Origin: Caulobacteraceae bacterium UBA5005
GTDB lineage: Bacteria > Pseudomonadota > Alphaproteobacteria > Caulobacterales > Caulobacteraceae
Reading direction: 5' to 3'
NCBI GenBank assembly: GCA_002398405.1
Contig: DGYN01000013.1
Coordinates: 69,552 to 99,980 of the forward strand
Length of the DNA stretch: 30,429 nucleotides
Below are positions 1-6,812 of the stretch, one piece after another (the stretch's first letter is position 1; every line of letters starts with the position of its first letter). Both the position numbers and the translations under genes were made by a program. The notes under the pieces were generated by a model. The model was given only the letters and a program-made list of their open reading frames with translations. It was not told where the DNA came from and made no database searches.

Positions 1-43
1 CCCCTCGGGAGAAGGTGGCCTCCAACGGAGGTCGGATGAGGGG
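1..43. repeat. nested palindromic intergenic repeat (left edge)
   Basis: CCCCTC at 1-6 is complementary to GAGGGG at 38-43, and an inner hairpin has CCTCC (19-23), loop AAC and GGAGG (27-31). The stretch resembles the short palindromic intergenic repeats common in Caulobacterales and Rhizobiales. It lies about 90 bases past the end of the minus-strand sigma-factor operon and could also act as its transcript end, but there is no T-run. It may extend left of the window. Confidence 0.45.
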
Positions 44-130
44 CGGTTCTGGTGTCAGAAGCTCCAGCTCGGCAGGCCGGCGCTCCAAACCCTCGCCTCG
101 GTGAGTCGACTCGCCCGCATGGGCGGCGGC

Positions 131-463
131 CTATCCCTCAATGACGCGGACATGCCGGCGCAGGGTAAACCACAGGAGGGCCACGGCCACGACGGCCAGG
201 GCCGGGGCCGGCGCGCCCAGGATATCCGCCGAAAACCCCGGCAGGGGCCCGATGAGCTCGGCGAGCACCGGTTTGGCGATGCGCCAGCCAAACGCCGCCG
301 CCCCGGCCAGGGCGGTCAGCGCCACCGCCACCGCGCCCTGGAGGGCCAGGCGCGCCCGCATCGCCCGGCGCAGCCGAGCCTCCACCGCCAGGGTAAAGGC
401 AGGGTCGGGCCGCGATGCTTCGGCGGCAAACAGCCGGATGAGCTTTTCGTCGGAGTCAGTCAT
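131..463 (-). CDS. small two-helix membrane protein, candidate anti-sigma factor
   Basis: This encodes 110 residues with a short acidic cytoplasmic N-terminus (residues 1-40, containing DEKLIRLFAAE and PDPAFTLAV). Two hydrophobic segments follow, at about 41-62 and 85-103, and the tail is basic. The ATG at 463 is chosen because an AGGTGAG Shine-Dalgarno lies just upstream; a GTG nine bases further up falls inside that Shine-Dalgarno. The start overlaps the stop of the ECF sigma gene by 8 bases, so the two are translationally coupled. Small membrane proteins directly downstream of ECF sigma genes are usually their anti-sigma factors. I see no zinc-binding ZAS motif, so the role is inferred from position, size and topology, and it could be another membrane accessory. 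Confidence 0.6.
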   Translation of the reverse strand: MTDSDEKLIRLFAAEASRPDPAFTLAVEARLRRAMRARLALQGAVAVALTALAGAAAFGWRIAKPVLAELIGPLPGFSADILGAPAPALAVVAVALLWFTLRRHVRVIEG

Positions 464-1004
464 CACGCTCACCTATAGCAAGGATGGTCTTCAGTTTGTC
501 TCCCCCGCGTTTGACGTGGGACTTCACGGTCCCGAGCGGCAGGCCGGTGGCCAGGGCGATCTCGCCATGGGTCATGCCTTCGGCGTAGGACAGGACCACG
601 CACATCCGCTGGACCGGCGACAGCGCCGCCAGCGCGGCGGTCAGGTCGAGGCGATCGTCCGCGGCGGCGGCGGGCCTGGGATCAGGCTCGGCCAAGATCT
701 CGTCCTCATCCGCCAGGATCAGCCGCCGCTTTCGCGCCTCCTGGCGCCAGACATTGACCGCGATCTGCCGCAACCAGGGGCCGAACACGCCCGGGGACTT
801 CAGGGCGCCGAGGGACTTCCAGGCCTGGACAAAGGTCTCCTGGGCCAGATCCTCGCCTAAGGCGCGGTCGCCGCAAAGGCGGCGCAACAGGTCGCGGACC
901 CACACCTGTCGGCGCAGGACCAGTTCCCGAAACGCCGCCGCATCGCCCGCCCGTGCCAGGACGACAACGGCGCTTTCGGCGGCCTTGTCGAGCCGCGCGG
1001 CCAC
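456..1004 (-). CDS. ECF-type RNA polymerase sigma factor (sigma-70 family)
   Basis: This encodes 182 residues, the usual ECF length. Region 2 spans about 25-95 and includes the segment ALGEDLAQETFVQAWKSL, which contacts core polymerase and the -10 element. Region 4 spans about 125-175, with LSPVQRMCVVLSYAEGMTHG and the helix-turn-helix GLPLGTVKSHVKRG that reads the -35 element. A low-complexity linker (AEPDPRPAAAADD) joins them and there is no C-terminal SnoaL-like extension. The start is GTG, directly abutting the TAA of the upstream membrane-protein gene. Its own 3' end overlaps the candidate anti-sigma gene. The layout suggests an envelope or stress-responsive regulon, but the signal and targets cannot be read from this sequence. 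Confidence 0.9.
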   Translation of the reverse strand: MAARLDKAAESAVVVLARAGDAAAFRELVLRRQVWVRDLLRRLCGDRALGEDLAQETFVQAWKSLGALKSPGVFGPWLRQIAVNVWRQEARKRRLILADEDEILAEPDPRPAAAADDRLDLTAALAALSPVQRMCVVLSYAEGMTHGEIALATGLPLGTVKSHVKRGGDKLKTILAIGERDD

Positions 1005-1463
1005 TTAAGGCAGCGGTTCGCTGACAGAGGCCTTCTTCGCCTTCGGCCAGATCAGCCAGGCGATCAGGCCAAAAAAGCCGAGAACGCCGGCCCCAACGCC
1101 CACGGCGACCAGAACGCCGGCAAGGGACGCATGCCCCGCCGCCCGAATACCCACGCTCATGGCGGCCGCGAAGGCGATGAACGTGAAAAAGAAACCCACG
1201 ATCGCCACGATCCCACTGACGAGCTTGCGGCCCGCCCCTGGCTGCCGCTCCCAGGCAAAGCCGTCGCCCTCCGCCTTGCGCGCCATCTCCTTGTCCAGCA
1301 GCTCGGCCAGTTTGGGATCGATCGCTCCGGTCTTCTCGATCGATTTCTCCATCAGTTGGAGCATCGACTTCTGCTTCATCGCCTCGGTGATCATCCACAC
1401 CGAGATCACCGCCGCCAGGAACAGCCAAAATCCCAGGGCGCCCAGGTCCAGTTCAGACTCCAT
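1005..1463 (-). CDS. three-helix membrane protein, DUF6249-like
   Basis: This encodes 152 residues with an N-terminal transmembrane segment at about 10-28 (LGFWLFLAAVISVWMITEA). A charged, probably cytoplasmic stretch follows at about 29-80 (MEKSIEKTGAIDPKLAELLDKEM). Two more transmembrane helices lie at about 82-107 and 113-140, and the tail is basic. The one-helix, charged linker, two-helix arrangement resembles proteins annotated DUF6249, but I cannot confirm this without a profile search. ATG at 1463 has a GCCTCC-complement (GGAGG) Shine-Dalgarno 6 bases away. It is the first gene of the operon with the ECF sigma factor and its stop touches the sigma start, so it probably functions with that regulator, perhaps as a sensor or as the first regulon member. 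Confidence 0.65.
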   Translation of the reverse strand: MESELDLGALGFWLFLAAVISVWMITEAMKQKSMLQLMEKSIEKTGAIDPKLAELLDKEMARKAEGDGFAWERQPGAGRKLVSGIVAIVGFFFTFIAFAAAMSVGIRAAGHASLAGVLVAVGVGAGVLGFFGLIAWLIWPKAKKASVSEPLP

Positions 1464-1604
1464 ATCTTGCCTCCGAAGGATGGTTCGGTTGGGGAGATGC
1501 GGCCATGCTGGCCCCTGGATGCGCCGCGGCCAAGTTTATTGCGCCTGAATTACCCCCGGGCCGGCGCACGGATTTTCCGCTATGGTCAAGCTTGAGAGAA
1601 GGCC

Positions 1605-2039
1605 GTGGGGGACGGGACGTTGGAATATCTGATCGGCGGCGCCGTTGGGCTCCTGAGCAGTCTGTTTGGCACGGTGACGCGATTTGACCGGGAGCGTGTC
1701 TTTTACCCGGTCGTGCTGGTGGTGGTCGCCGCCTACTACCTCCTGTTCGCCGCCATAGGCGGATCGCCGGCGGCCTGGCCTGGAGAGCTGGCCGGTGCTG
1801 CCGTCTTTATTGTTCTGGCGGTCCTGGGCTACCGGGTAAGCCTCTGGATCGCGGCCGCCGGCCTGGTCGGTCACGGCCTCTTCGATCTCGTCCACCCCCT
1901 GATCATCAACGATCCGGGCGTGCCGAAGTGGTGGCCCGCCTTCTGCTTTTCGGCCGACATCCCGCTCGGCGCCTATCTGGCCTGGCGCCTAAGCCGCTTT
2001 TCAGTCAAGCCGCCGTTGCCGGCCAGACCGCACGCCTAG
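1605..2039 (+). CDS. polytopic membrane protein of unknown function
   Basis: This encodes 144 residues starting at GTG, after an AGAGAAGG purine stretch. About four hydrophobic segments are visible: residues 5-22, 34-52, 60-80 and 83-102, with a possible fifth near 115-130. A conserved-looking HGLFDLVHPLI motif sits near the fourth helix, followed by PKWWPAFCFSADIPLGAYLAW. I do not recognise the family. The gene is divergent from the sigma-factor operon, with 141 bases between them. Its stop TAG shares a CTAG tetranucleotide with the stop of the ankyrin remnant on the opposite strand. It is probably an inner-membrane protein; the substrate or partner is unknown. Confidence 0.65.
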   Translation: MGDGTLEYLIGGAVGLLSSLFGTVTRFDRERVFYPVVLVVVAAYYLLFAAIGGSPAAWPGELAGAAVFIVLAVLGYRVSLWIAAAGLVGHGLFDLVHPLIINDPGVPKWWPAFCFSADIPLGAYLAWRLSRFSVKPPLPARPHA

Positions 2040-2175
2040 GGTTCCAACCCCAAAGCCCGGTTGAGCTCGGTATCGCCCATCGCCCTGGCGATATCCCTAC
2101 CCCGCTGCCCGGCGTTGTTCATGCGGTCCAGGCTCGCTCCCCGGCGCCGCAGCAGGGCCGCGGTGTCTCGCCCAT
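2036..2175 (-). pseudogene. C-terminal remnant of an ankyrin-repeat protein, truncated by the transposon
   Basis: Reading the minus strand into the stop at 2036-2038 gives about 45 open codons ending in a clear ankyrin-type tail: DTAALLRRRGASLD, then MNNAGQRGRDIARAMGDTEL, then NRALGLEP. This matches the ankyrin pattern (helix, LL..GA.ld, D/N-x-x-G, hairpin, second repeat with D-A-A-G-E-L). The match stops exactly where the transposon inverted repeat begins (2176). No upstream ankyrin half is found beyond the other repeat, so the 5' part is missing. The stop shares CTAG with the convergent membrane-protein gene, the same geometry seen at intact convergent pairs in this window. That supports a once-real gene. 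It has no start codon or ribosome-binding site of its own. Confidence 0.65.
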
Positions 2176-2908
2176 ATCCGGGGACACTATACCTATTTCC
2201 GTGGCTTCCGGCCAGGTTTCTGAGGCGCCAAGGTTCGTCCTAGCCGCCCCTCAAGCTGCTCCACAAACGCCGCCGCGCCGAGCGGCCGTCCCGTGCGCTC
2301 ACCGCGCCGGATCGCGTCATAGTCCGCCTGCGGCAGGGCGCTATTCAGCAACTCCCGCCAGTCCGGCGCGCGCTCCAGGAGCGGGCCAACGTCCACCAGC
2401 CCATCGTTCTGCCCCGCCAGGTGCGCCCGGGCGCTGGACCAGGGCCAGTCCGCCGCCGCCGCCGCCAGCCTGGCGCGGACCGGGTTCATCTCGACGTACC
2501 TCGCGCAAGCCATCAGATGATGCTCGTCCATCGCCACCGACGCGAACCGCCCCTGCCACAGGTACCCGCGCCATCCCTCGCGGAAATTGACATGGCGGGA
2601 ATAGCGCCGGTGCGCCTCGCCCAGGGCGGCGCGCAGGCCGTCGGGATCGCTGGGGGTCAAGATCAGGTGGACGTGGTTGGGCATCAGGCAGTAGGCCCAC
2701 ACGCCGACCCGCGCCGCGTGGCAGCTCTCGGCGATCAGGTCGCGGTAGAGCGCATAGTCCCCGTCGTTGAAGAAGGTCTGCTGACGCCGGTTGCCCCGCT
2801 GGGTGACGTGATGCGGAACATCCGGAGCGACGACGCGGGCGAGCCTGGCCATGGGGGCAGGCTGACACCGGCTTCGTGGGGCGTCAATTAGGTATAGTGT
2901 CCCCGGAT
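2176..2908 (-). mobile_element. RAYT-type transposon-like unit with 20-bp terminal inverted repeats
   Basis: The 20-mer ATCCGGGGACACTATACCTA at 2176-2195 recurs as a perfect reverse complement at 2889-2908. Only the Y1-type transposase gene lies between. The transposase stop codon (2193-2195) is inside the left repeat. I see no obvious target-site duplication, which fits HUH/Y1 enzymes because they move single strands without duplicating the target. Terminal 20-bp perfect repeats are longer than most REP hairpins. The unit is about 733 bp. Confidence 0.7.
2193..2852 (-). CDS. REP-associated tyrosine transposase (RAYT, Y1/IS200-like HUH family)
   Basis: This encodes 219 residues from ATG at 2852 (MARLARVVAP). 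In-frame codons extend upstream but run through the right inverted repeat, so this start is preferred. The HUH metal-binding motif is MPNHVHLIL (His60, His62), and the candidate catalytic tyrosine is Tyr84 in HRRYSRHVNF. The family signatures HVTQRGNRRQ (residues 15-24), YLWQGRF and YVEMNPVRA are present. These enzymes nick and rejoin single-stranded DNA at small palindromes and are linked to spread of REP sequences. The reading frame appears intact, so the enzyme may be active. The gene is flanked by perfect inverted repeats and abuts a truncated ankyrin gene. Confidence 0.88.
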   Translation of the reverse strand: MARLARVVAPDVPHHVTQRGNRRQQTFFNDGDYALYRDLIAESCHAARVGVWAYCLMPNHVHLILTPSDPDGLRAALGEAHRRYSRHVNFREGWRGYLWQGRFASVAMDEHHLMACARYVEMNPVRARLAAAAADWPWSSARAHLAGQNDGLVDVGPLLERAPDWRELLNSALPQADYDAIRRGERTGRPLGAAAFVEQLEGRLGRTLAPQKPGRKPRK

Positions 2909-2930
2909 AGGATAGCGCCAGCCGGGGACA
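2898..2930. repeat. REP-like palindrome overlapping the right transposon end
   Basis: TGTCCCCGG at 2898-2906 is the exact reverse complement of CCGGGGACA at 2922-2930, with 15 bases between. It reuses the CCGGGGACA core of the terminal repeat in opposite orientation. On the right side the transposon end can therefore fold either with the far left repeat or locally. This is the kind of hairpin a RAYT would recognise. Confidence 0.5.
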
Positions 2931-3019
2931 TGTAGCGCGAAGCGATACGTGTACCCAAACGTCTATCCCAGCATCGGAACGCTTAGCGCCGCGCAACACG
3001 TCCCGGGAGGGGCGCCGCC

Positions 3020-3388
3020 TCAGGACTGCAGCTGCCCCTCTTCATCCATCAGCTCGATCGTCTTCTGCATATGCACGATATGCCGAAGCGCCAGCGCCGC
3101 CGACATGATGCCCCGCATGCCGAACATCATGATGGCTTCGTCGCCCATCAGCTCAAAGGCCAGACCGCTGGCCGTGGGCAGGAACAGGATCACGACCGAT
3201 AGGGCCGGCAGGGCCCACAGGGCCACGGCCTTGGCCTTGCGCATCACCGGCTCGCCCTGCCGGCTGAAGCCCAGCGGCACGCTCGCTCCCGGCTTGATCC
3301 GCTTCTGGGCGCTCAGCGAGGTGGAGAAGATCACCGCCAGGGAGGCGATTGACAGGCCATCGCCCAGGATGCGGAGGATGTCCTCCAC
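3020..3388 (-). CDS. small membrane protein downstream of kup
   Basis: This encodes 122 residues beginning at GTG, one base after the kup stop, so it is almost certainly co-transcribed and probably translationally coupled. One hydrophobic helix lies at about 8-24 and a second at about 52-75 (VALWALPALSVVILFLPTA). A basic stretch with SAQKRIKPG separates them. The C-terminus (FGMRGIMSAALALRHIVHMQ, then acidic residues) is partly amphipathic. I do not recognise the family. Coupling to a potassium transporter suggests a membrane role under the same conditions, but there is no direct evidence of interaction. A leader hairpin or regulator for the pair is not visible beyond the kup promoter region. 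Confidence 0.6.
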   Translation of the reverse strand: MEDILRILGDGLSIASLAVIFSTSLSAQKRIKPGASVPLGFSRQGEPVMRKAKAVALWALPALSVVILFLPTASGLAFELMGDEAIMMFGMRGIMSAALALRHIVHMQKTIELMDEEGQLQS

Positions 3389-3389
3389 C

Positions 3390-5309
3390 CTACACCGTCA
3401 CCTGTGTCCCGAGCTCCACCACCCGTCCCGGCGGGATGCGGAAGAAGTCGGTGGGGTTGGCGGCGTTCTTCATCAGGAAAATATAGAGCTTGTCCTGCCA
3501 AAGGGGCATTTCGCCGGAGGCGGCCGCGACGATCGACCGCCGCCCGAGGAAGAAGCTCGTGGCCATGATGTCGAACTTCAGCCCCTGGCTCTTGCGCATG
3601 GCGGCCAGCGCCTTCGGGACGTTGGGGTTTTCCATGAAGCCGTAGGTCAGGATGATCTTCTTGAAGTCGTCGTTCATCGGCTCGATCTTGACCCGGTCTT
3701 CTTCCTTGACCCTTGGCGTCTCGCCGGTGCGCACGGTCAGGATGATGTTCTTCTCGTGCAGAACCCGGTTGTGCTTGAGGTTGTGCATCAGGGCGACGGG
3801 GGTGACGTCCACGTCGCTGGTCAGGAAGATGGCGGTGCCCGGCACCCGGTGGGGAGCGCGGGCTTTCAGGATATCCACCAGGTCGGTGAGCGGGATGGAA
3901 TCCTTGCGGGTCTTCTCCGAGAGGATGCGGTTGCCCTTTGTCCAGGTCCACATCAGGAAGACCAATGCCGCGCCCAGCACCAGCGGCATCCAGGCGCCGT
4001 CGGGGATCTTCAGAAGGTTCGAGGTGATGAACACCATATCGAGCGCGCCAAAGCAGATGACGGCGGTGAGCGCCTGCCACAGCGGCCGCTTCCAGTGGTA
4101 GCGGATGATCACAAAGAACAGCAGGGTGTCGACGAACATCGCCCCGGTCACCGCGATGCCATAGGCGGCGGCGAGCTTGGTCGAGGATTGGAACATGACC
4201 AGCAGGATCATCACCCCGATCAACAGAAGCGTATTGACCTGCGGCACATAGATCTGGCCCGCCACGGTCTCGCTGGTGCGCTTGATGTCGATCCGGGGCA
4301 GAAGCCCCAGCTGCACGGCCTGTTGGGTCAACGAAAAGGCGCCGGTGATTACCGCCTGTGACGCGATCACGCTGGCGACGATGCCCAACAGCAGCACAGG
4401 CCAGTAGGCCAGCTGCGGGATCATCTGGAAGAAGGGGTTTTCCGCCGTCTCGGGCCTCGCCAGCACCATGGCGCCCTGGCCCAGATAGTTGAGCATCAGG
4501 GCGGGGAAGGCGATGAGCAGCCAGGCGGCGCGGATCGGCTTTTTGCCGAAATGGCCCATGTCCGCATAGAGCGCCTCGGCCCCGGTCACCGCCAGGAAGA
4601 CGCTGCCCAGGATGACGAAGCCGACAAAGCCGGAGTTGAACAGGAACCAGACCGCATAGTGCGGCGAGAGCGCCCGAAAGACCGAGGGGTCCTCGGAAAT
4701 GTGCACCGCCCCCAGGCCCGCCAGGGTCAAAAACCACATCAGCATGACCGGTCCGAAGAACCTGGCCATGCTCGCCGTGCCCCTCGACTGGACCAGGAAC
4801 AGGGCCAGCAGCAGGATGGCTGTCAGGGGAACGACGAAGGGTTTGAAGGCCTCTGTCATGCCCGGCGCTTCCGGCACGCCCTCCATGATGGAGAGCACGG
4901 TGATCGCGGGCGTGATGATGCCGTCGGCGTAGAACAGCGCCGTGCCGAACACCCCCAGGACGAAGATCCACCCCGCCCGTCGCCCGATCGAACGCATGGC
5001 CAGCGCCATCAGGGCCAGGGTGCCGCCTTCGCCCTTGTTGTCCGCCTTCATAAGGAAGACGACGTATTTGAGCGTCACGATGAGAAGCAGCGCCCAGAAC
5101 ATCAGGGACACGACGCCCAGCACCGCCAGTTCGCTCGTTCCCCCGTCGCGGGCGTGATGCAGGGCTTCACGCATCGCGTAGAGCGGGCTTGTGCCGATGT
5201 CGCCGAACACCACGCCGATAGCGCCGACCGTCAGGGCGGCAAAGCCTTGCCCCTTCGCGTGTCCGCCATTTTCGGAATGATGCGCCGGCTCGGGAGCGTC
5301 CCCAGCCAT
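3390..5309 (-). CDS. kup: KUP/HAK/KT low-affinity potassium uptake protein
   Basis: This encodes 639 residues, normal for bacterial Kup. It should act as a proton-coupled K+ importer in the inner membrane. The N-terminus reads AALTVGAIGVVFGDIGTSPL, the Kup signature, followed by YAMREAL. About twelve transmembrane helices fill residues 25-450. The rest is a soluble C-terminal domain of about 190 residues with FLTSDVDVTPVALMHNLKHN and FFLGRRSI, typical of the family. The motifs GEGGTLALMAL and YADGIITPAITVLS are intact. ATG at 5309 has a strong GGAGG about 8 bases upstream. An imperfect hairpin (CCCCGGCCC 5325-5333 with GGGACGGGG 5340-5348) lies in the leader or promoter region. The gene is divergent from an Rrf2-type regulator 102 bases away, which could control it, although that is only positional. 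Confidence 0.96.
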   Translation of the reverse strand: MAGDAPEPAHHSENGGHAKGQGFAALTVGAIGVVFGDIGTSPLYAMREALHHARDGGTSELAVLGVVSLMFWALLLIVTLKYVVFLMKADNKGEGGTLALMALAMRSIGRRAGWIFVLGVFGTALFYADGIITPAITVLSIMEGVPEAPGMTEAFKPFVVPLTAILLLALFLVQSRGTASMARFFGPVMLMWFLTLAGLGAVHISEDPSVFRALSPHYAVWFLFNSGFVGFVILGSVFLAVTGAEALYADMGHFGKKPIRAAWLLIAFPALMLNYLGQGAMVLARPETAENPFFQMIPQLAYWPVLLLGIVASVIASQAVITGAFSLTQQAVQLGLLPRIDIKRTSETVAGQIYVPQVNTLLLIGVMILLVMFQSSTKLAAAYGIAVTGAMFVDTLLFFVIIRYHWKRPLWQALTAVICFGALDMVFITSNLLKIPDGAWMPLVLGAALVFLMWTWTKGNRILSEKTRKDSIPLTDLVDILKARAPHRVPGTAIFLTSDVDVTPVALMHNLKHNRVLHEKNIILTVRTGETPRVKEEDRVKIEPMNDDFKKIILTYGFMENPNVPKALAAMRKSQGLKFDIMATSFFLGRRSIVAAASGEMPLWQDKLYIFLMKNAANPTDFFRIPPGRVVELGTQVTV

Positions 5310-5411
5310 CTAGAATCCTCCGGGCCCCGGCCCTGAAACGGGACGGGGCGTACTCCCATTTGCGGGCCCGTTCAATCGCAAGCTGGAGTAACGGCGGTCA
5401 GCGCCCTATCT

Positions 5412-5834
5412 ATGGGCAAGATGTCGGACAGCCAGAAATTCCCGGTCGCCGCCCACGCGCTGGCCTATCTAGCGCACAAGGGGGCGATGAGCGCCGGCGC
5501 CGCCATCTCCAGCGCCGAGCTCGCCGCCTCCATGCCGACCAATCCGGTGGTCGTGCGCCGGGTCACCGGCATGCTCTCCAAGGCGGGCCTGGTGGCCACC
5601 AGGGCCGGCGCCGCCGGCGGGGCCTGGCTCTTGAAACCCGCCGAATCCATCGGCCTCGACGAGGTGCTGAAGGCCGTCGACGGCTGCGCGCACCTCGGCA
5701 TGGCCACCAAGGGCGCCGCCGGCTGCCCGGTCGGCGAGCGCATCCCCGACCGCGTCCGCGAGGTCCTCGCCGCCGCCGACCTCGCGGTCCGCGACCGCCT
5801 GCGCGCCATCACCGTCGCCGACCTTCTGAAATAA
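5412..5834 (+). CDS. Rrf2-family transcriptional regulator
   Basis: This encodes 140 residues. The winged helix-turn-helix spans about residues 8-75 (FPVAAHALAYLAHKG, then SSAELAASMPTNPVVVRRVTGMLSKAGLVATRAG). The dimerisation helix includes GLDEVLKAVDG. Rrf2 proteins that bind Fe-S clusters carry three close cysteines; here only two are present (DGCAHLG and AGCPVGERI). Cluster binding like that of IscR or NsrR is therefore doubtful, and a thiol-type or ligand sensor like the YwnA/HypR group is more likely. ATG at 5412 is used, with an in-frame ATG nine bases later also possible; neither has a strong Shine-Dalgarno. Neighbours are kup (divergent) and the SDR-pyrF pair downstream. Confidence 0.85.
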   Translation: MGKMSDSQKFPVAAHALAYLAHKGAMSAGAAISSAELAASMPTNPVVVRRVTGMLSKAGLVATRAGAAGGAWLLKPAESIGLDEVLKAVDGCAHLGMATKGAAGCPVGERIPDRVREVLAAADLAVRDRLRAITVADLLK

Positions 5835-5953
5835 TTGAAACCATTCTTGTTGCAATTCGGAATGGGCAGGCCCCATCTCCGGCTACACCGGCGCTCTGGT
5901 TGAACTTGTGTCTATCCAATCCGCCGCCGAGCGCGAACCGCCCGCCTCGCCGC

Positions 5954-6007
5954 TTGAACCGGCGCGGGCGGACTGGTCTAGTCCCCTCATCGAATCCATG
6001 AGGGGAC
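5954..6007 (+). promoter_or_regulatory. candidate promoter with palindrome covering the SDR ribosome-binding site
   Basis: A plausible promoter is TTGAAC (5954-5959), 17 bases, then TCTAGT (5977-5982). Overlapping its downstream end is a perfect 10-bp inverted repeat, GTCCCCTCAT (5981-5990), loop CGAATCC, ATGAGGGGAC (5998-6007). The right arm holds the GAGGGGA Shine-Dalgarno of the TTG-started SDR gene. It is either an operator straddling the start site or, if transcription starts upstream, an RNA hairpin hiding the ribosome-binding site. Confidence 0.5.
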
Positions 6008-6010
6008 GCC

Positions 6011-6811
6011 TTGGCCCGCAGGCTCTGTCTGATCACCGGCGCTTCGGCCGGCATAGGCGCGGCCTTCGCCCGCATCTATGCGAGCCAGGGCTATGACGTG
6101 GCGCTGACCGCCCGCCGCGGCGACCGGCTGGAGGCGCTGGCCGAGGAAATCCGCCTGCGCTCCGGGGTCGAGACCTTCACAATCGTCGCCGACCTCGCCG
6201 AGGCCGGCGCCCCCGACGAAATCCTCGCCAAGCTCGCCGCCCACGGCCGCACCGTCGACGCCCTGGTCAACAACGCCGGCTACGGCCTGGCCGGCGCCTA
6301 CGCCGCCACGGGCTGGACTGAGCAGGAGATTTTCATGCGGGTCATGGTCGGCTCGATCCTCGAGCTTACCCACCGCGTCCTGCCGGGCATGGTCGAGCAG
6401 AAGTTCGGCCGCATCCTCAATGTCGCCTCGGTGGCCGGGCTGATCCCGGGATCGCCCAACGCCACCCTCTACGCCCCCGCCAAGGCGTTTCTGGTCCGCT
6501 TCTCGCAAGGACTGCATATCGAAAACCGCGCCCACGGCGTTCACGTCACCGCCCTGTGCCCAGGCTTCACCTATTCCGAATTCCACGACGTCAACGGCTC
6601 GCGCGACCGGATCGCCGCCAATACTCCCGAGTGGCTGTGGCTCGACGCCGAGGAAGTCGCCGCCGCGGGCTACGAAGCCGCCGAGGCCAACCGCCCCCTC
6701 TGTGTGCCGGGCCCGCAGTACATGGCGCTCACGGCGCTGGCCAAGATCCTGCCCGACGAGTGGGTGATGGCCTTGATGCGCACGCGCCTAAGCCGTATGC
6801 GCGGCCTCTGA
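6011..6811 (+). CDS. short-chain dehydrogenase/reductase (SDR)
   Basis: This encodes 266 residues starting at TTG with GAGGGGA upstream. It is a classical SDR. The nucleotide-binding glycine motif is TGASAGIG (residues 9-16), NNAG lies at 87-90, and the catalytic set is Ser140, Tyr154 and Lys158 in YAPAKAF. Arg35-Arg36 after the second strand (LTARRGDRL) suggest NADP(H) preference. The family includes reductases of the DltE/YqjQ type; the actual substrate cannot be read from sequence. The gene is separated from pyrF by one base and the two are probably co-transcribed, although no pathway link is obvious. The rare TTG start and the palindrome over its Shine-Dalgarno imply low or controlled translation. 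Confidence 0.9.
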   Translation: MARRLCLITGASAGIGAAFARIYASQGYDVALTARRGDRLEALAEEIRLRSGVETFTIVADLAEAGAPDEILAKLAAHGRTVDALVNNAGYGLAGAYAATGWTEQEIFMRVMVGSILELTHRVLPGMVEQKFGRILNVASVAGLIPGSPNATLYAPAKAFLVRFSQGLHIENRAHGVHVTALCPGFTYSEFHDVNGSRDRIAANTPEWLWLDAEEVAAAGYEAAEANRPLCVPGPQYMALTALAKILPDEWVMALMRTRLSRMRGL

Positions 6812-6812
6812 C

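Noticed and set aside
2949..4361. A 470-codon plus-strand open frame over kup
   Set aside because: It lies fully antisense to the strongly supported kup gene, has a His/Gln/Arg-rich composition typical of mirrored GC-rich coding sequence, and shows no domain.
3331..4971. A 546-codon minus-strand open frame in another phase of kup
   Set aside because: Same strand as kup but out of frame; composition is that of a shifted coding sequence.
5841..5866. A weak dyad (CCATTC..GAATGG) after the Rrf2 gene as a terminator
   Set aside because: Only a 6-bp stem with a 13-base loop and no T-run; not convincing.
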